Shown here: positions 9,684 through 20,883 of the stretch, piece after piece
Position numbering within the stretch: the first letter of the stretch is position 1
Layout: each line of letters begins with the position of its first letter
Source: Mycolicibacterium doricum
Lineage (GTDB): Bacteria > Actinomycetota > Actinomycetes > Mycobacteriales > Mycobacteriaceae
DNA: 64,000 nt
Assembly (NCBI RefSeq): GCF_010728155.1
Contig: NZ_AP022605.1
Coordinates: 1,674,001 to 1,738,000, forward strand
Reading direction: 5' to 3'
Program-made: the position numbers and the translations under genes
The notes under the pieces: generated by a model
What the model saw: only the letters and a program-made list of their open reading frames with translations
What the model was told of the DNA's origin: nothing
The model's database searches: none

Positions 9684-10589
9684 CGCGGCCGTCGCCGCCG
9701 TACAGGCAGCCGCACCGGCCACGTGCACGGCGACGAGCGCGGCGGGCACGCCGGTGAGGAACTGCACGGCGCCAACCGTGCCCTGCGCGACGACGATCGC
9801 GACGAGCACGCTCAACCGGGTCAGCACATGCCTCGGCGCCCGCACCGCCAGCAGCGCGAACCCGAGCGCGACCAAAAGCGACAGGTACGCGACGAGCAGC
9901 GAGGAATGCAGGTGCACCAGCGTGGTGATCTCGACCTGCAGGCGGGGCACCGGTTGCTCGATGCTCTTGTCGCCGGCGTGTGGCCCGGCTCCGGTCACCA
10001 GGGTGCCGGTCACCAGGGTCGCCGACAGTGCCAGTGCGCTTACGCTCGTCAACTGGCGCAGCGGCGTCGGCACCGTGCGCATCCGCGTGCCGTCGTCCGG
10101 TTCACCGATCTTGACGAACAGCAGCACCGACAGCCACACCATGGCCATGGAGACCAGCAGATGGATCGCGACGGTCCACCACAGCAGCCCGGTCAGCACG
10201 GTGATCCCGCCGAGCACCGCCTGCGCCACCGTCGACGCGGGCATCAGCCACGCGTAGACGAGGACTTCCCGACGGCGCCGCGCGCGCGTGACGGCCAGTA
10301 CCGCCGCGGCGGCGGTCAGCACGACGAGGAAGGTGATCAGGCGGTTGCCGAACTCCACGGCCTGGTGGATGCCCGGCACCTCGGCGTGCGGTATCGGGGT
10401 GAAACTGCCCGGGAAGCATTGCGGCCAGGTTGGGCAGCCGAGCCCCGACGCGGTGACACGGACGATTGCGCCGGTGACCGAGATCCCGCCCTGGGTGAGG
10501 ATGACCGCGACGGCGATCGCACGCTGGACCCGCAGACTGGGCACCGGCAGCAGGTCGACCAACTGCAGGAAGAGTCGTCTGACGGGCAC
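9561..10589 (-). CDS. ctaA: Heme A synthase (COX15/CtaA family)
   Basis: Converts heme O to heme A in the membrane. The 342-aa product has about eight hydrophobic helices in two related halves, a Cys pair in GLGCPTWPQC (about residues 51-60), the conserved Glu of QAVEFGNR, and candidate heme-ligand His residues in TLVHLHSSLL and VAVHVAG. Orthologues such as Rv1456c have been labelled antibiotic-transport proteins because of the adjacent ABC genes; the motifs favour CtaA. The C-terminal tail of about 40 polar residues lies in the overlap with the ATP-grasp gene and is not typical of the family. Confidence 0.9.
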   Translation of the reverse strand: MPVRRLFLQLVDLLPVPSLRVQRAIAVAVILTQGGISVTGAIVRVTASGLGCPTWPQCFPGSFTPIPHAEVPGIHQAVEFGNRLITFLVVLTAAAAVLAVTRARRRREVLVYAWLMPASTVAQAVLGGITVLTGLLWWTVAIHLLVSMAMVWLSVLLFVKIGEPDDGTRMRTVPTPLRQLTSVSALALSATLVTGTLVTGAGPHAGDKSIEQPVPRLQVEITTLVHLHSSLLVAYLSLLVALGFALLAVRAPRHVLTRLSVLVAIVVAQGTVGAVQFLTGVPAALVAVHVAGAAACTAATAALWASMRQRTETETLERDLDRDGEVALAVRARAGVELPPAQ

Positions 10590-10613
10590 GAATCCGATGG
10601 TAGAGCAGTCCTA

Positions 10614-10630
10614 ACTACGACTTGTAGTAG
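10614..10630. promoter_or_regulatory. ACTAC-N5-GTAGT dyad upstream of ctaA (candidate operator)
   Basis: ACTACGACTTGTAGTAG forms a 5-bp inverted repeat with a 5-bp spacer, 25 bp before the ctaA start. It shares TGTAGTAG with the ctaB upstream region. A repressor or activator coordinating heme A synthesis is a plausible reading; the binding protein is unknown. Confidence 0.45.
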
Positions 10631-10690
10631 GCCCGCCTGATCACCGCGGGGAGCCGAACGGGACTGAGCACCCTGCTGCCGGCGCCGGTG

Positions 10691-11467
10691 TCAGGTGAAG
10701 CGGAACCAGCGCAGCGCGCATAGCGCCGCGACGCCGCCCCACGCCGCCAGCACGGCCAGACCCAGCCAGTCGACCGAGAATGTCATCGCCTGCGTCAGCG
10801 CTTCGGTGAGCGCACCCGACGGCGTCAGCCGCGCTGCCCATGCCAGCGCGCCGGGCACCGCCTGACCTTCCAGTGTCAGCGCGCCGAGGCCCGCGAACAC
10901 GAACCACAGCAGGTTGGCGACCGCGAGCACGATCTCGGCGCGCAGCGTGCCGCCCAGCAGCAGGCCCAGCGCCGCGAATCCCGCGGTTCCCAGCGCGATG
11001 ACCACCGCGCCGAGCAACAGCCCGACCACCTCGGGCCGCCAACCGAGCGCCATGCCGATGGCCCCCAGCAGGATCGACTGGAGGAAGACCACCGCGACCA
11101 CCGCCAGCGACTTGCCCGTGATGATTCCCCACACCGGAAGTGCCGTCGCACCAAGCCTTTTCAGCGCACCGTAGCGGCGGTCGAAGGCCACGGCGATGGC
11201 CTGGCCGGTAAACGCGGTCGAGATCACCGCGAGCGCCATGATGGCTGGGACGAACGTGCCCGGGCGGTCGTCGCCGAACTCGCCGAGCGGCAACACGATC
11301 AGCCCGACGAGCAGGGTGATCGGGATGAACATCGTGAGCAGCAACTGTTCGCCGTTGCGCAGCAGCAACCGCAGTTCGAGGGCGAACTGGGCGGCCAGCA
11401 TCTTGGGAACCGCGGCGGGCCGCGGATCGGGTGTGAAGGTGCCCGGCACGAACTGGTTGGTCGTCAT
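10691..11467 (-). CDS. ABC-2 type exporter permease
   Basis: A 258-aa integral membrane protein starting MTTNQFVPGTF at ATG 11467, with six hydrophobic segments in ABC-2 permease arrangement after a short cytosolic N-terminus. It forms a transporter with the ATPase encoded immediately upstream (4-bp ATGA overlap). Positionally equivalent to Rv1457c, annotated as an antibiotic-transport permease, but no substrate can be inferred here. The longer upstream frame to 12049 is the shadow of the ATPase gene. Confidence 0.88.
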   Translation of the reverse strand: MTTNQFVPGTFTPDPRPAAVPKMLAAQFALELRLLLRNGEQLLLTMFIPITLLVGLIVLPLGEFGDDRPGTFVPAIMALAVISTAFTGQAIAVAFDRRYGALKRLGATALPVWGIITGKSLAVVAVVFLQSILLGAIGMALGWRPEVVGLLLGAVVIALGTAGFAALGLLLGGTLRAEIVLAVANLLWFVFAGLGALTLEGQAVPGALAWAARLTPSGALTEALTQAMTFSVDWLGLAVLAAWGGVAALCALRWFRFT

Positions 11468-12429
11468 TTCCGCAACTCCCGGCCGGTCAGGTCCAAGAAC
11501 ACGTCCTCGAGGCTGCGCTGCTCTACGCGCAGGTCGGTGGCCAGCACGTTGAGCCGCGCACACCAGGCCGTCACGGTGGCCAGCACCTGCGGGTCGACGT
11601 GACCTTCGACGAGGTATTCCCCAGGGGTTGTCTCGGTAGCCTGGTAGCTCTCCGGCAACGCGGTGATCAGCAGCGACAGATCCAGCTTGGGTGGCGCGCT
11701 GAACCGCAGCTGGTTCTCGGCGCCGCTGCGCATCAGCTCCGCGGGTGTGCCGGCGGCGACCGCGACACCGTGGTCGATGATCACCAGCCGGTCGGCCAGC
11801 TCCTGGGCCTCGGTCAGCTGGTGGGTGGTCAACACGACTGTGACACCGTCGCGGCGCAGCGCGTCGATCAACTCCCAGACCACGATCCGGGCGTGGGCGT
11901 CCATCCCGGCGGTCGGTTCGTCGAGGAAGACCAGTTCGGGCCGGCCGACGACGGCACACGCCAGCGCCAGCCGCTGCTGCTGGCCGCCCGACAACCTGCG
12001 GTAGGTGGTGCGTGCGGCGTCGGTGAGCCCGAGGGTGTCGAGCAGCCATCTCGGGTCGAGCGGGTCGGCGGCGTAGGCGGCGACGAGGTCGAGCATCTCG
12101 CCGGCTCGGGCCGCCGGATAACCGCCGCCGCCCTGCAACATGACCCCGATGCGCTCACGCACCCTGGTGTTGTGCGCCGCCGGGTCCATACCGAGGATCT
12201 CGATGGTGCCCGAATCAGGCCGCAGGAATCCTTCGCACATCTCGACGGTGGTCGTCTTGCCCGCGCCGTTGGGTCCCAGCAGGGCAAGCACCTCCGCGCG
12301 GTGCACGTCGAGATCGAGCCCGGCGACCGCCGTCGTCGACCCGTAGCGCTTGGTCACGCCGCGCAGCCGCACGGGCTGGGCGGCCGAGCGTTCGCCGGAG
12401 GAGCCGACGGCTTCGGATCCGGTGGTCAC
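11464..12429 (-). CDS. ABC transporter ATP-binding protein
   Basis: A 321-aa ATPase with Walker A (LLGPNGAGKTTT) near residue 53, a signature (RRLSGGQQQRLALA) near residue 145, Walker B followed by LDEPTAGMDAHA, and an H-loop (TTHQLTEA). The C-terminal 80 residues resemble the DrrA-type extension. Start GTG 12429 overlaps the mptB stop, and its own stop overlaps the permease start, so mptB, ATPase and permease are probably co-transcribed. It powers export by the partner permease at the inner membrane. Confidence 0.92.
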   Translation of the reverse strand: MTTGSEAVGSSGERSAAQPVRLRGVTKRYGSTTAVAGLDLDVHRAEVLALLGPNGAGKTTTVEMCEGFLRPDSGTIEILGMDPAAHNTRVRERIGVMLQGGGGYPAARAGEMLDLVAAYAADPLDPRWLLDTLGLTDAARTTYRRLSGGQQQRLALACAVVGRPELVFLDEPTAGMDAHARIVVWELIDALRRDGVTVVLTTHQLTEAQELADRLVIIDHGVAVAAGTPAELMRSGAENQLRFSAPPKLDLSLLITALPESYQATETTPGEYLVEGHVDPQVLATVTAWCARLNVLATDLRVEQRSLEDVFLDLTGRELRK

Positions 12430-14213
12430 GGGGAGTCAGCGTATGCGCCCGGCGCCGCGGACCGCGGTTGCGGTGGTCCCGAATCCGATCCCGCGGGTGC
12501 CGAGGACGTCGACGCCAGGCCCGGCATCGCCGGCGGATCCCCTTCGGGCAACGGCTTCCAGGGGAGCCGGCGCCACGTCAGTGCCATCAACACCGCGACG
12601 ACGACCGTGCTCGCCAATGTCGCCATCACGATCTGGAACAGCGCAAACCGGTCGCCGTTGGCCGTCGGGCCGAAGATGCCGACGATCAGCGTGACCGCGA
12701 TCGCCGAGCCGCGGAAACCCGGGCGGGTAGCCCACGTAGCCAAGGGGATGATCGCCCACAGCAGATACCATGGCTGCACCACCGGGAAGAGCAGCACCGT
12801 CGCCCCCAGCGCCACGCCGAGGCCACCGACCGGGTGCAGCCGCCCCCGCAACACCGCCAGCAGCAGCCCGCTGACCAGCACCGCGATGATGCTCACGCCG
12901 ATGGCGCGGGTGAGCCCGAGGATCGCGGTGGTGTGGTCGCCGAGTCCGAGCAGGATGCCGACCTGACCGGTGCCCAGCGCGATCAGTGTCGGCGGGGACA
13001 TCCAGCTGCGTACGACGTTGGCGGTGCCTAGGGTGAACAACCAGCCGAAACCCAGCCCGCTGACCCAACCGATGAGCGCCATCACCGCGACCGCGACCGC
13101 GGTCAGCGATCCGCCGGCGATGAAGAACGCCTTCACGGTCCCGCCCCAGCGGCAGGCGAGCGCCATCGCGACGAAGCCGAGCGCGAGCAACGACGGCAGT
13201 TTGACCTGCGACGACATCGCTATCAGCACGGTCCCGGCGAGCAGTGTCGCCATCGGATACCAGCGCGCCCACTGCGCCCCTGTCGACGGCCAGTGCAACG
13301 GTCGGGGGACGAGTGGCCGGGCGGCGTCCACGCCGCGCAGGGCGAACTCGGTGCCCGCCAGCATCAGGCCGAGCATCAGTGCCTCGTTGTGGATGCCGGC
13401 GACGAGGTGCATGAACAACAGGGGATTGCACGGCCCCAGCCACAGCGCGCTGACCTCGGCGACGCCGCAGCGGCGGGCCAGCCGTGGGGTGGCCCACACG
13501 ATCAGGCCGACGCCGAGGAGCACGACCAAGCGGTGGAAGAGCACGGCCCAGACGATGTTCTCGCCGGTGATCGCGGAGATGCTCTGCCCGATCCACAGGA
13601 ACAGCGGACCGTAGGGCGCCGGTGTCTCCCGCCACAGGCTGGGCACCGACAGCGTGAAGACGTGGTCGAGACCCAGCCCGGTGGCGGGACCGACCTCGTA
13701 CGGGTCGAGTCCCTGCAGCGAGATCTCGCTCTGCGCGAGGTATGAGTAGACATCTTTGCTGTACATCGGCGGGGCGATGAGCAGCGGGATCGCCCACAGC
13801 AGCAGGGTGCGGTCGGTTTGGCTGCGCGACATCCGCCTACTGCCGAGCGCGAAGCGGCCCAGCATCAGCCACGCGAGCGCCATCATCACCGCACCGGTCG
13901 TGGTCATGGTCAGGGACACCGTTTGGATGCGGGAGGGCAGGTTGAGCAGCCGGACCCCGAAGGTCGGGTCCTGAACGACGGGGCGGGCGCCGGCGCCCAA
14001 CGCGCCGATCGCCATCAGCACGGTGCCCGTCGCCCCGAACAGCCGCGTCCGGCGCAGCGCGACCAGATCGGCCTCGGTGAGCGGTGAGCCGACTGTGCGC
14101 TCGTCGCCGTGCCAGCGGGCGATCACGGAGCTGAAGGACTGCAGCCGCCCGGCCATACGAGCCATTCGAGCAGAGTAGCCGCCGGGCGTACGGCCCCTCA
14201 TGGACATGGCCAC
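12426..14213 (-). CDS. mptB: Alpha-(1->6)-mannopyranosyltransferase MptB (GT-C fold)
   Basis: Polyprenyl-phosphomannose-dependent mannosyltransferase that builds the early alpha-1,6-mannan core of lipomannan/lipoarabinomannan. 595 aa with a dozen or more hydrophobic segments. The loop after the second hydrophobic block carries PPMYSKDVYSYLAQ, which contains the Asp expected in GT-C active sites, followed by GLDPYEVGP. The gene sits directly beside sufR on the opposite strand as in M. tuberculosis (Rv1459c/Rv1460). The exact start is uncertain: several Met residues occur in the first 25 codons (e.g. MARMAGRL). Confidence 0.88.
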   Translation of the reverse strand: MAMSMRGRTPGGYSARMARMAGRLQSFSSVIARWHGDERTVGSPLTEADLVALRRTRLFGATGTVLMAIGALGAGARPVVQDPTFGVRLLNLPSRIQTVSLTMTTTGAVMMALAWLMLGRFALGSRRMSRSQTDRTLLLWAIPLLIAPPMYSKDVYSYLAQSEISLQGLDPYEVGPATGLGLDHVFTLSVPSLWRETPAPYGPLFLWIGQSISAITGENIVWAVLFHRLVVLLGVGLIVWATPRLARRCGVAEVSALWLGPCNPLLFMHLVAGIHNEALMLGLMLAGTEFALRGVDAARPLVPRPLHWPSTGAQWARWYPMATLLAGTVLIAMSSQVKLPSLLALGFVAMALACRWGGTVKAFFIAGGSLTAVAVAVMALIGWVSGLGFGWLFTLGTANVVRSWMSPPTLIALGTGQVGILLGLGDHTTAILGLTRAIGVSIIAVLVSGLLLAVLRGRLHPVGGLGVALGATVLLFPVVQPWYLLWAIIPLATWATRPGFRGSAIAVTLIVGIFGPTANGDRFALFQIVMATLASTVVVAVLMALTWRRLPWKPLPEGDPPAMPGLASTSSAPAGSDSGPPQPRSAAPGAYADSP

Positions 14214-14257
14214 GCTCCGTTAAGGGTGGCCTTGGTGGAACCGTTCGTCGAATTCCG

Positions 14258-14274
14258 TCACAATGGTGTTGTGA
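14258..14274 (+). promoter_or_regulatory. Palindrome at the sufR start (probable SufR operator)
   Basis: TCACAATGGTGTTGTGA is a perfect 6-bp inverted repeat with a 5-bp spacer. It overlaps the GTG start codon of sufR (14271), leaving almost no leader, so transcription may be leaderless. M. tuberculosis SufR has been reported to bind a TGTGA-type palindrome upstream of the suf operon. This is therefore the natural autoregulatory operator; binding itself is inferred. Confidence 0.72.
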
Positions 14275-15014
14275 AAATCCCAACCGAGGCTGTCGGCGTG
14301 CCTGCCGCGCACGTCTCGGACGGGCACACCCGCAGCGCGATCATCCAGATGCTGCTGCAGGGTCCGGTCACCGCATCGGCGATCGGCGAACGGCTGGGCA
14401 TCTCCGCCGCGGGCGTGCGCCGGCACCTGGACGCGTTGATCGACGCGGGCGACGCACAGGCCGCCGCGGCCGCGGCGTGGCAGCACACCGGCCGGGGCCG
14501 TCCGGCCAAGCGCTATCGGCTCACCGCGGCCGGACGTGCCAAGCTCGGCCACACCTACGACGACCTGGCGGCTGCCGCGATGCGGCAGCTTCGGGAGATC
14601 GGCGGCGACGACGCCGTGCGCACTTTCGCCCGCCGGCGGATCGACACCATCCTCTCGGGAGTAACCCAGGGGGTCGACGGTGTTGAATCAACTGCGGAGC
14701 AGGTGGCCGATGCGCTTACCGAGGCCGGCTACGCGACCACCACCGCACGCGTCAGCGGTCCGATCGACGGTGTGCAGATCTGTCAGCATCACTGCCCGGT
14801 GTCACACGTCGCCGAGGAGTTCCCGGAGCTGTGCGAGGCCGAGCGCGAGGCGTTCTCGGAGATCCTCGGCACCCACGTGCAGCGCCTGGCCACGATCGTC
14901 AACGGCGACTGTGCCTGCACCACCCACGTGCCGCTTCTGCCCGACACGACACCACCACTCCGGCGCACAGCCCGCGCCGGATCCGTCCCGACCGACCAAG
15001 GAGCGTCGACATGA
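14271..15014 (+). CDS. sufR: Fe-S cluster-sensing transcriptional regulator SufR
   Basis: Regulator of Fe-S cluster assembly. The 247-aa product from GTG 14271 (MKIPTEAV...) has an ArsR/DeoR-like winged helix at about residues 20-60 ([21 protein letters not shown]). The C-terminal cysteines C171, C175, C214 and C216 (CQHHC and CAC) match the cluster-ligating pattern of mycobacterial SufR. The frame is open upstream to 14109, but that extension runs into the divergent mptB promoter and is not conserved. The stop overlaps the sufB ATG by 4 bp. Probably represses its own operon when carrying a [4Fe-4S] cluster. Confidence 0.93.
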   Translation: MKIPTEAVGVPAAHVSDGHTRSAIIQMLLQGPVTASAIGERLGISAAGVRRHLDALIDAGDAQAAAAAAWQHTGRGRPAKRYRLTAAGRAKLGHTYDDLAAAAMRQLREIGGDDAVRTFARRRIDTILSGVTQGVDGVESTAEQVADALTEAGYATTTARVSGPIDGVQICQHHCPVSHVAEEFPELCEAEREAFSEILGTHVQRLATIVNGDCACTTHVPLLPDTTPPLRRTARAGSVPTDQGAST

Positions 15015-16474
15015 CCGCCACCCCGGACACGACGAGCGTCACGCCCGAACACACCATCGGTGAGCCGCTGTCGCAGGAGGAGGCCATCGCCTCGCTGGGC
15101 CGTTACGGCTACGGCTGGGCCGACTCCGACGCGGCGGGCGCCAGCGCGCAGCGCGGACTGTCCCAGGCCGTCGTACGTGACATCTCGGCGAAGAAGAACG
15201 AACCCGAGTGGATGCTCGACATCCGGCTGCGCGCGCTGCGCACGTTCGACAAGAAGCCGATGCCGACCTGGGGCTCCGACCTCGACGGCATCGACTTCGA
15301 CAACATCAAGTACTTCGTGCGGTCCAGCGAGAAGCAGGCCGCGACGTGGGACGACCTGCCCGCCGACATCAAGAACACCTACGACAAGCTGGGCATCCCC
15401 GAGGCCGAGAAGCAGCGGCTGGTGTCCGGTGTCGCCGCACAGTACGAGTCCGAGGTGGTCTACCACTCGATCCGTGAGGACCTCGAGGCCCAGGGTGTGA
15501 TCTTCCTCGACACCGACTCCGGTCTGCGCGAGCATCCCGAGCTGTTCAAGCAGTACTTCGGCACCGTCATCCCAGCCGGGGACAACAAGTTCTCCGCGCT
15601 CAACACCGCGGTGTGGTCGGGTGGCTCGTTCATCTACGTGCCGCCGGGTGTGCACGTCGACATCCCGCTGCAGGCCTACTTCCGGATCAACACCGAGAAC
15701 ATGGGCCAGTTCGAGCGGACGCTGATCATCGTCGACGAAGGCGCCTACGTGCACTACGTCGAGGGCTGCACCGCACCGATCTACAAGAGTGACTCGCTGC
15801 ACTCCGCGGTCGTCGAGATCATCGTCAAGCCGGGTGGCCGCTGCCGGTACACGACCATCCAGAACTGGTCGAACAACGTCTACAACCTGGTCACCAAGCG
15901 TGCCCGCGCCGAGGCGGGCGCCACCATGGAGTGGGTCGACGGCAACATCGGCTCCAAGGTCACGATGAAGTACCCGGCCGTGTGGATGACCGGTGAGCAC
16001 GCCAAGGGCGAGGTGCTCTCGGTGGCGTTCGCCGGTGAGGGCCAGCACCAGGACACCGGCGCGAAGATGCTGCACCTGGCTCCGCAGACCTCGAGCAACA
16101 TCGTGTCCAAGTCGGTGGCCCGTGGCGGCGGCCGGGCCTCCTACCGTGGTCTGGTCCAGGTGAACAAGGGTGCGCACGGTTCCCGATCGAGCGTGAAATG
16201 CGATGCGCTGCTTGTCGACACGATCAGCCGCAGCGACACCTATCCGTACGTCGACATCCGCGAGGACGACGTCACGATGGGTCACGAGGCGACCGTCTCC
16301 AAGGTCAGCGAGGATCAGCTGTTCTACCTGATGAGCCGCGGCCTCACCGAGGACGAGGCGATGGCGATGGTGGTGCGCGGCTTCGTCGAGCCCATCGCCA
16401 AGGAACTGCCGATGGAGTACGCACTGGAGCTCAACCGTCTCATCGAGCTGCAGATGGAAGGGGCTGTCGGCTAG
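15011..16474 (+). CDS. sufB: Fe-S cluster assembly scaffold protein SufB
   Basis: Scaffold subunit of the SufBCD complex on which clusters are built. 487 aa from ATG 15011 (MTATPDTT). Highly conserved blocks: [45 protein letters not shown] (Cys253) and [27 protein letters not shown]. The M. tuberculosis homologue carries an intein at the corresponding conserved Cys; here the reading frame is uninterrupted. The coding sequence ends 1 bp into the sufD GTG start. Confidence 0.97.
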   Translation: MTATPDTTSVTPEHTIGEPLSQEEAIASLGRYGYGWADSDAAGASAQRGLSQAVVRDISAKKNEPEWMLDIRLRALRTFDKKPMPTWGSDLDGIDFDNIKYFVRSSEKQAATWDDLPADIKNTYDKLGIPEAEKQRLVSGVAAQYESEVVYHSIREDLEAQGVIFLDTDSGLREHPELFKQYFGTVIPAGDNKFSALNTAVWSGGSFIYVPPGVHVDIPLQAYFRINTENMGQFERTLIIVDEGAYVHYVEGCTAPIYKSDSLHSAVVEIIVKPGGRCRYTTIQNWSNNVYNLVTKRARAEAGATMEWVDGNIGSKVTMKYPAVWMTGEHAKGEVLSVAFAGEGQHQDTGAKMLHLAPQTSSNIVSKSVARGGGRASYRGLVQVNKGAHGSRSSVKCDALLVDTISRSDTYPYVDIREDDVTMGHEATVSKVSEDQLFYLMSRGLTEDEAMAMVVRGFVEPIAKELPMEYALELNRLIELQMEGAVG

Positions 16475-17672
16475 TGACGGAGAATCTCACCGACACGGTC
16501 GAGGGTGCCGCCAAACCGGGTTCGATACTGAACGCCAACAAGGGTGAGGCCTTCACCTCATTCGACGTCAACGCGTTCGAGGTGCCCGGCGGCCGCGACG
16601 AGATCTGGCGGTTCACCCCCCTGCGGCGGCTGCGCGGGTTGCACGACGGTTCGGCTGTCGCGTCCGGTACCGCCCGCATCGAGGTGTCGCACCGGCCCGG
16701 TGTGACGGTCGAGACCGTGGCGCCCAGCGACGAGCGGCTTGGCCAGGGCGGTGCACCCGCGGACCGCATTGCGGCCCAGGCGTACTCGTCTTTGCAGTCC
16801 GCAACCGTGGTGACCGTCGCGCGTGACACCGTGGTCGCCGAACCGATCGAGGTCACCGTCGCCGGACCCGGCGAGGGCAAGGTCGCCTACGGGCATCTGC
16901 AGATCCGGGTCGAGGAACTGGCACGGGCCACCGTCGTCGTCGACCTGCGCGGCAGCGGCACCTACGCCGACAACGTCGAGATCATCGTCGGCGACGCCGC
17001 CAATCTCGGGGTCATCTGGATCGCCGACTGGGCCGCCGACATGGTCAACGTCAGCGCCCACCACGCCCGTCTCGGCAAGGATTCGGTGCTCGGCCACGTC
17101 AACGTCATGCTCGGCGGGAACCTCGTGCGGACCTCGGCGACCGTGCGGTTCACCGCACCCGGCGGGGACGCCCAGATGCTGGGCACCTACTTCGCCGACG
17201 ACGGTCAGCACCTCGAAGCGCGACTCCTCGTCGACCACGCGCACCCGAACTGCAAGTCCGACGTGCTCTACAAGGGTGCCCTGCAAGGGGACCCGAAGTC
17301 CGACAAACCCGACGCGCACAGCGTCTGGGTGGGCGACGTGCTGATTCGCGCGGAGGCGACCGGCACCGACACCTTCGAGGTGAACCGCAACCTGGTGCTC
17401 ACCGACGGCGCCCGGGCGGATTCGGTTCCCAACCTCGAAATCGAGACCGGCGAGATCGTCGGCGCCGGACACGCCAGCGCCACCGGCCGTTTCGACGACG
17501 AGCAGATGTTCTATCTGCAGGCCCGCGGTATCCCCGAGGGTCAGGCCCGGCGGCTCATCGTGCGTGGGTTCTTCGGCGAGATCATCTCGAAGATCGCCGT
17601 ACCCACCGTGCGTGAGCGCCTGACCGACGCCATCGAACGCGAGCTAGCCCTCACTGAAGGAAACAACCAGTC

Positions 17673-17676
<4 letters not shown>
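16474..17676 (+). CDS. sufD: Fe-S cluster assembly protein SufD
   Basis: SufB paralogue in the SufBC2D scaffold complex. 400 aa from GTG 16474, sharing the last base of the sufB TAG. The right-handed beta-helix core runs through the middle and ends in the conserved RFDDEQMFYLQARGIPEGQARRLIVRGFF segment shared with SufB. Position between sufB and sufC with overlapping stop and start codons at both ends indicates translational coupling. Confidence 0.96.
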
Positions 17677-19747
<2,071 letters not shown>

Positions 19748-19755
19748 GGTTTCGC

Positions 19756-20214
19756 GTGCGGCTCGAGCAGATCTACCAGGAAGTGATCCTCGATCACTAC
19801 AAGCACCCGCACCACCGCGGGCTGCGGGAACCGTTCGGCGCCGAGGTGCATCACGTCAACCCCACCTGCGGGGACGAGGTGACGCTGCGAGTGGCGCTGG
19901 CCGACGACGGTGAGACGGTGGCCGACGTGTCCTACGACGGGCAGGGCTGTTCGATCAGCCAGGCGTCGACGTCGGTGCTCACCGACCTGGTGATCGGGGA
20001 GTCCGTCGGCGATGCGCTCAAGACCGTCGCCGCGTTCACCGAGATGGTGTCGTCCCGGGGCGCCATCGAAGCGGACGAAGAGGTGATCGGTGACGGCATT
20101 GCCTTCGCCGGCGTCTCGAAATATCCGGCACGCGTGAAATGCGCGCTGCTCGGCTGGATGGCTTTCAAGGACGCCGTGGCCCAGGCGTCGCACGATTCGG
20201 AGGACAAGAGATGA
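19756..20214 (+). CDS. sufU: SufU, IscU-like sulfur-transfer protein
   Basis: Zinc-dependent sulfurtransferase partner that accepts persulfide sulfur from SufS in Gram-positive-type systems. 152 aa from GTG 19756 (MRLEQIYQEVILDHYKHP). The three family cysteines are C38 (NPTCGDE), C65 (GQGCSIS) and C129 (RVKCALLGW). The frame open from 19615 is only an extension into sufS. The stop overlaps the sufT ATG. Confidence 0.95.
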   Translation: MRLEQIYQEVILDHYKHPHHRGLREPFGAEVHHVNPTCGDEVTLRVALADDGETVADVSYDGQGCSISQASTSVLTDLVIGESVGDALKTVAAFTEMVSSRGAIEADEEVIGDGIAFAGVSKYPARVKCALLGWMAFKDAVAQASHDSEDKR

Positions 20215-20549
20215 CCGCACCCAACGAGGAACTGCTCGCCGACCTGGAGGAGGCGATGCGCGATGTCGTCGACCCCGAACTCGGCATCAACGTCGTCGAT
20301 CTCGGACTGGTCTACGGACTCGACGTCGAAAAGGGCGACGCCGGCGACGTGGCGCTCATCGACATGACGCTCACCTCGGCGGCGTGCCCGCTGACCGACG
20401 TCATCGAGGATCAGTCCCGCACCGCGCTCGTCGGCGCGGGCCTGGTCAAGGACATCAAGATCAACTGGGTGTGGAACCCGCCATGGGGGCCGGACAAGAT
20501 CACCGAGGACGGTCGCGAACAGCTTCGTGCGCTCGGCTTCACCGTCTAG
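20211..20549 (+). CDS. sufT: SufT, MIP18/DUF59-family Fe-S maturation factor
   Basis: Small (112 aa) Fe-S maturation accessory protein. Conserved MIP18 features: DPELGINVVDLGLVYG (residues 21-36), Cys59 in SAACPLTD and WNPPWGPDKI. It ends the suf operon with an ATGA overlap to sufU. A second, diverged copy of its last 15 codons lies 4.6 kb downstream (25189-25236), showing that the region just after this gene has been disrupted by insertion. Confidence 0.95.
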   Translation: MTAPNEELLADLEEAMRDVVDPELGINVVDLGLVYGLDVEKGDAGDVALIDMTLTSAACPLTDVIEDQSRTALVGAGLVKDIKINWVWNPPWGPDKITEDGREQLRALGFTV

Positions 20550-20883
20550 ATGAGTGATTCCAAGGGGTGTGACTGGTGTGTCGTATGGGGTTGACGGCGT
20601 GAGAGCATCCAGGATCAGCGTTCCCTGAACGGGTACCACCCAGACCCAAAGTGGGGTTCGTCCCCCGCATCGGCGACGCCGAGGTGCTGACGTTGGCGGT
20701 GATTCCACACCTCAGTGATGCACGGCAGTCACGGCCGCGGTGGCGATCGCCTAACCACTCGTGCAGCGCGCAACCAGAGCGCCGGCACCAAACTGGTGTT
20801 CTACCCGTTCCTGCCATGGCCCTGGCCGCGGGTCTTCGGCGCGCACTTCGTCGCGGGAGACTCCGACACGATCTGGACGATGC
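20550..20883 (+). other. Non-coding junction with mobile-element debris
   Basis: This 334-bp stretch between sufT and the intron reverse transcriptase has no complete gene. Around 20651-20710 one frame reads GFVPRIGDAEVLTLAVI, which resembles the start of IS982/IS5-type transposases (the DAE...TLAV motif); it then loses similarity. A different frame (about 20790-20880) reads LVFYPFLPWPWPRVFGAHFVAGDSDTIW in pieces, from a gene I do not recognise. No intact group II intron 5' domain is evident, so the intron seems to have lost its 5' part before or during insertion of this debris. Confidence 0.45.

Noticed and set aside
14789..16285. Long minus-strand frame opposite sufB
   Set aside because: Antisense shadow of a highly conserved gene; no recognisable protein features.
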